A stretch of DNA of 64,000 nucleotides, from assembly GCA_964617825.1 (NCBI GenBank), contig CAZTWL010000020.1:11076-75075 (forward strand). Direction: 5' to 3'. The position numbers and the translations under genes are program-made. Positions within the stretch are counted from its first letter, which is position 1. Every line of letters begins with the position of its first letter. Positions 60,329 through 64,000 of the stretch are shown here, piece after piece. The DNA is from VSJD01 sp964617825 (lineage in GTDB: Bacteria > Verrucomicrobiota > Kiritimatiellia > JAAZAB01). Below the pieces are notes generated by a model. That model did not search any database. It saw only the letters and a list, made by a program, of their open reading frames with translations, and was not told the DNA's origin.

Positions 60329-63300
60329 ATGAATCGTATTGTACGAACATGTCGGATGGCGGGAGTGATGCTGATGGCTCTAGCGGTTACAGGATCTGGA
60401 GCAATCGTCAAGGTGCCGGCTGATGCCGTAACCACTACAATCAAGCTGCGCGCCGACAAGGAGAAGATCCCGATTGAACTACGCTGGGCGGACGGCTTTG
60501 TCAAAACCATCGTTCTGCAACCATGCGATGCCAAAGGGATGGCCGCCGGCAAAGTCATCGCAATGACTAATGCCGGGTTCGAATTCAAAGGATTGAATCT
60601 ACAAGTATTTGTTCGCCCGAACCTGACGCTTTACAACGCAAAACTTCGCAAGGAATATCAGGAAGGTTGGGACAAGCTGCCGGAGATCTATGGGAATGAT
60701 TTCATGCTTTGCGTGCGCCAGGATGGTTCGGGAGTTGAGTTTCTCGTCAACGGCAATCATGCCGGGAGGCTTGAGCATGTCGGGCGCTTGAACGAGGTCG
60801 CCGGTCCGCTGGCTGAATCGCAAATTACGTTCGATCGGACCAAGGCGGACCCACGCTTCGTTCAATTGGATATAGGCTATCTTAACAACCCTGGGTCGAT
60901 GAAGGATGCCGCAGTCAAGCTCTCGGACGACAAGATTCCATTCGTCTCGCCCGGTTCGGCTAATCTCGATCTTGGTGTGACCGCGTCGCACATGGCTCTC
61001 TATCCGAATACCTACACTGACAGCGGATATACCGGGCGCAATGCCTTCGACAATGCGCGCGACAGTTATCTGTTTACCGTGCCGTCAGCCCAATATGCTC
61101 GTGCCTGGGTGCTTTGCGCTGCGGAAGACGCTTCGTCCGATACTCCGGCGTTCAATGTGCGCTTGACACGTTTTGTGCCCAACTCCGCTTACGGTGGACG
61201 TTCACGCGATGCGATCGCCGACACTGCGGTAAACCTTCCAGGCGAAAATGCGGTGAGGGTGGGGGAGGTCGCAGTCGGCGGCAAAACTCTGCCGCTCTGG
61301 CGCGTGGAAGCTTTTTTGAAGACTGGAGAGATTTTGGACCTCATTACGCATCCATGCACCAACGGATACAAATACGGGCGTGCCGGACTGACCTTCGGGC
61401 CTTATCTGGATTTCGAATTGACCGGCAAGCTTTTCGAGCAGCGGCCGGCCTTCGACGACAACCGGATGTATCCCAATCCTGCGTTCAAAAGTTCGATCCA
61501 CGTTTTCGGCGTAACGCTCGAAAAAGCGGGTGCGGACCTGGTTCTGACGCAGAGCAGCCAGCCCGGCAACATCTTTTACAACGACGAGGCGCCGGAAATG
61601 AAGGCCGCCGTCAATGTGAATATTCCGGGCGAATACGAACTCGTATGGACGATTCGCGACGATACCGGCAAAAAAGTCGGTGGCGGCGATGCGAAAACCG
61701 CTGCCAACAAGGAGATTGCCATCGATCTCCGACAGAAACAACTTGGCTGGTACGAGATCGTTTTCGAGCTTTTCGACGGCAGCCGCAAACTTGTGAGTCA
61801 TACCGGTTCATTTGCGCTTCTGCCGCCGGATACTCGCAAGGCCACGGTGGCGGATTCGCCCTATGGCACCTGGAATTTCGGGGCATCGCACTACTCCGAG
61901 GGGAATATGAATATTATCGGCCCCCTTTTCCTTAAAGCCGGGTTTCGGCATGCTACGGGATTGGATGTCAACAAAAAATCAGAGAAAGACTATGCCAAAT
62001 GGAAGTTGACCGCGCACACAGCTTTGAGCGCCAACCGAGTAACGATGAGCGACGCGCAATTGAAGGAAAAGCTTGCCGATATGGCGCAACGTTACCCGCA
62101 TGCCAATTCAGTCCTGACATTTTATGAAGGCGCTGGCGGCAATATTTACCAGATTGCGCCGGAATTGGTTGGCGAGAAATCGACCAATACATGGCCGGAT
62201 GCCGATGCGCGCTGGGAGTGCGCGAATCAAATCGGCCGCGTGGTTAGTTCCAATTTTCCGCAAATGAAAATTCTGTTGGGCAACACACTGGCTTCCACCG
62301 AACTTGCCGCGGAAGTCATGCGTCGCGGCATTCCCCAGAATTATTTCGACTATTTTGGAACGGAAGTTGTCGGCCGTTCGGCCTTGCCGGAACGCCAATG
62401 GGAAGGCTCGCTTCAGGCTGCCGAACTGTTGCGCGAAACCGGCCGCAAAATGGGCTATGCCAAGCCAGTGACCAGTTGCCAGGAAAGCAATTATCGCCTG
62501 GAAGATTTGATCGGCGAAGACAACCAGGCTCATTGGTATGTGCGCGACATCCTGTTGATGCATGCCTTTCAGTTTCCCAATATCAACCTGGCAATCATCA
62601 GTGACGCCGGGAACAGCTATGCCGGTTCGTTCTGGGGCAAGGCCGGAATCACCCGCCGCGCGCCGTTCCTATATCCCAAAAAAGCTTTTGTGGGCATAGC
62701 CACGGCCACGCGGGTGCTTGACCAGGTCAAAATGAGCAAAATCGTCCCCACCGGTTCGCGCTCGGTCTATGCGCTTGAAATGGCGCGCTCGGACGGGAAG
62801 CTCGTTTATCCCCTCTGGACATCGCGGGGAACGGCCGAGCTCAAGATCAAGCTTGCCGACCCCATTTGCGAAATTGTCGATTTTTACGGACGCGAATCCA
62901 AGGTTGAAGTCAAGGAGCACAGCCTGGATTTGACTGTCGACGTTGCGCCCAAATATCTCGTCGTCCAAAAACCGCTGGAAAATATAGCCTGCGGCCAGAG
63001 AAATTATCCCGGGGAGCTGCCGCCGGCCGATCTGAAGGTCGTCAACGCCATGGACAAGGCCGCCGAGTGGGAATTGGCCAAGGACAAGGAGCCTCTGCTC
63101 GAAAAAACCAGCGGCGTAGTGTTGCCATTCCGGACGCTCGGCGCTTACGCCATGCGTCAGGTCAGCGATTCCGCCAAGGGCGAATGCATCGAGCTGGAAC
63201 TCGCCAAGCCCGACCTAACGCTCAATGAGCTGTATTACGAATATGCGGTGTTGCGTCTCAAAGAACCGGTGATTCTACCGGGGAAAGCCAATACCGTTGG

Positions 63301-63715
63301 CATCTGGGTAAACGGCAATTCCGGCTGGGGGCAGGTGTTTTGGGAAATCGAGGATGCCAAGGGACGGCGCGGAATATCCTGCGGAACCCCGATTTACGGC
63401 GCGGATGTGTTCGATTATGACGGACGCGTTTCCATTTGTTTTGACGGTTGGAAGTTCGTCAGCTTTCCGATCACTTCGCAGTCCGCCATACCCGATCTGT
63501 CGACGGGATCGATTTGCAACCTTTGGAACTTCGGGGCCAACATGACCGAGGACGAACTCAAGCGCGTATCCGCGGAACTGGCCTATCCTCTGAAGTTGAA
63601 AGGCGTGGTTTTTGCCGCGCAGTCGCGGCCGCTTTTCCTAACCGAGCGCGCGCCGCACAAGCAGGTCGTACGGTTTAAGGATGTGTCCGTGGCGGGCGGG
63701 CAGGATAAGAACTGA
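60329..63715 (+). CDS. giant exported protein, putative glycoside hydrolase-like (paralogue 2)
   Basis: This 1128-residue paralogue of the preceding gene starts at the ATG at 60329 with AGGAGG seven bases upstream. The same order holds: signal peptide (MAGVMLMALAVTGSG), beta-rich N-terminal part, central SPYGTWNFGASHYSEGN region with VLTFYEGAGG, KILLGNTLASTE and TSCQESNYRLEDLIGE, then LWTSRGTAELKIKL and a C-terminal GIWVNGNSGWGQVFWEIE sandwich. The two proteins align end to end with very few gaps and most motifs identical. Differences cluster in cysteine-rich segments of paralogue 1 (DAGNCYRDCYFGCGL versus DAGNSYAGSFWGKAG). Function is inferred as for paralogue 1. Confidence 0.5.
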   Translation: MNRIVRTCRMAGVMLMALAVTGSGAIVKVPADAVTTTIKLRADKEKIPIELRWADGFVKTIVLQPCDAKGMAAGKVIAMTNAGFEFKGLNLQVFVRPNLTLYNAKLRKEYQEGWDKLPEIYGNDFMLCVRQDGSGVEFLVNGNHAGRLEHVGRLNEVAGPLAESQITFDRTKADPRFVQLDIGYLNNPGSMKDAAVKLSDDKIPFVSPGSANLDLGVTASHMALYPNTYTDSGYTGRNAFDNARDSYLFTVPSAQYARAWVLCAAEDASSDTPAFNVRLTRFVPNSAYGGRSRDAIADTAVNLPGENAVRVGEVAVGGKTLPLWRVEAFLKTGEILDLITHPCTNGYKYGRAGLTFGPYLDFELTGKLFEQRPAFDDNRMYPNPAFKSSIHVFGVTLEKAGADLVLTQSSQPGNIFYNDEAPEMKAAVNVNIPGEYELVWTIRDDTGKKVGGGDAKTAANKEIAIDLRQKQLGWYEIVFELFDGSRKLVSHTGSFALLPPDTRKATVADSPYGTWNFGASHYSEGNMNIIGPLFLKAGFRHATGLDVNKKSEKDYAKWKLTAHTALSANRVTMSDAQLKEKLADMAQRYPHANSVLTFYEGAGGNIYQIAPELVGEKSTNTWPDADARWECANQIGRVVSSNFPQMKILLGNTLASTELAAEVMRRGIPQNYFDYFGTEVVGRSALPERQWEGSLQAAELLRETGRKMGYAKPVTSCQESNYRLEDLIGEDNQAHWYVRDILLMHAFQFPNINLAIISDAGNSYAGSFWGKAGITRRAPFLYPKKAFVGIATATRVLDQVKMSKIVPTGSRSVYALEMARSDGKLVYPLWTSRGTAELKIKLADPICEIVDFYGRESKVEVKEHSLDLTVDVAPKYLVVQKPLENIACGQRNYPGELPPADLKVVNAMDKAAEWELAKDKEPLLEKTSGVVLPFRTLGAYAMRQVSDSAKGECIELELAKPDLTLNELYYEYAVLRLKEPVILPGKANTVGIWVNGNSGWGQVFWEIEDAKGRRGISCGTPIYGADVFDYDGRVSICFDGWKFVSFPITSQSAIPDLSTGSICNLWNFGANMTEDELKRVSAELAYPLKLKGVVFAAQSRPLFLTERAPHKQVVRFKDVSVAGGQDKN

Positions 63716-63725
63716 GCGAGAATAC

Positions 63726-63784
63726 CCGGCAACAGGCCGTTCCGGTTTGGAATGACTCAGGGCTGCGTCATTCTTGGCTGCCGG
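63726..63784. repeat. nested inverted repeat after the second giant gene
   Basis: GAATGAC (63750-63756) and GTCATTC (63767-63773) form a seven-pair stem with a ten-base loop. CCGGCA (63726-63731) and TGCCGG (63779-63784) form an outer stem. It could act as a terminator-like structure for the upstream gene, though no T run follows. Confidence 0.4.
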
Positions 63785-63818
63785 TTATGGGAACAAGCGT
63801 CGCGGATTGGGCAAAACG

Positions 63819-63945
63819 GATCACGCGTGATCTTGGCCCGGCGGCTACGTTCTCGCGGTCGGCGCATACACAAGTATAGCGCTCGACCCCGACGCCCCCG
63901 CTCTAAGCGGGGTAAACTTGCCGTTTTATCCCGCGTTTGGCGGGA
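63819..63945. repeat. palindrome and two GC-rich hairpins at the window end
   Basis: A perfect 14-base palindrome, GATCACGCGTGATC, lies at 63819-63832. CCCCGC/GCGGGG (63896-63912, loop TCTAA) and TCCCGC/GCGGGA (63929-63945, loop GTTTG) follow. With the nested stem at 63726-63784, this 285-base end region holds structure but no gene I can support. Confidence 0.45.
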
Positions 63946-64000
63946 CGAGCCAAGCTGACGCGTTCCCGTTTTGGTCTTGCGACAACCCAATCCGCGCCGC

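Noticed and set aside
63752..63958. A 68-codon Arg-rich open frame at the window end
   Set aside because: No ribosome binding site, an extreme composition caused by GC-rich hairpins, and no similarity to a known small protein.

Overview
The window reads as a contiguous piece of a bacterial chromosome, with one 100-N assembly gap at 8560-8659. It most likely comes from the PVC superphylum (Verrucomicrobiota, Kiritimatiellota or Lentisphaerota). The clearest lineage marker is a 51-residue small basic protein at 50737-50892 of a type I know only from the Chlamydiae/Verrucomicrobia group. Outer-membrane biology (a barrel protein ending in Phe, an LpxL-like acyltransferase), the MEP isoprenoid enzyme IspH, and many PEGA, FHA, SH3, FG-GAP and YDG/MBG proteins agree with that. 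No rRNA or tRNA gene is present; one tmRNA gene is.

Layout. 1-13.3 kb: a co-directional block of seven exported proteins. They are a small helical protein, a 1636-residue adhesin-like protein, an FG-GAP repeat protein, two fibre or stalk proteins, a TolA-like coiled-coil protein and a coiled-coil plus beta-barrel outer-membrane protein. 13.3-20.4 kb: an rRNA-methyltransferase-like gene, then an AddAB-like helicase-nuclease pair on the minus strand. 20.4-25.9 kb: an IS3 transposase remnant, then arginine and pyrimidine genes (argF-pyrB rightward meeting pyrE-pyrC-argG leftward). 26-32.9 kb: a TMEM165/UPF0016 cation transporter, UDP-glucuronate-epimerase-like and ABC-2 polysaccharide permease genes, ispH, and a polyol-dehydrogenase/CBM9-like/mutarotase-like set.

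32.9-45.4 kb: metG, a PpiD/SurA-like foldase, a glycosyltransferase and lipid A acyltransferase pair, lipA, then tyrA-aroA-cmk/plsC fusion-GH95. 45.5-52.7 kb: FHA and PEGA envelope proteins, an MFS transporter, tmRNA, a membrane protein with a signalling-type cysteine tail, the small basic protein, a pseudouridine synthase and an SH3 protein. 52.8-63.7 kb: a ribose-type ABC importer divergent from two tandem, paralogous, very large exported proteins that look like glycoside hydrolases. The last 285 bases hold several inverted repeats and no convincing gene.

Translational coupling is common. Four-base stop/start overlaps join addB-addA, pyrE-pyrC, pyrC-argG, epimerase-permease, tyrA-aroA and cmk/plsC-GH95. 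Several intergenic spaces carry good sigma70-like promoters with 16-17 base spacers. The regions most likely to hold undescribed biology are the surface-protein cassette at the left end and the importer plus duplicated giant proteins at the right end. All functional calls come from recognising motifs by eye; no database search was run.
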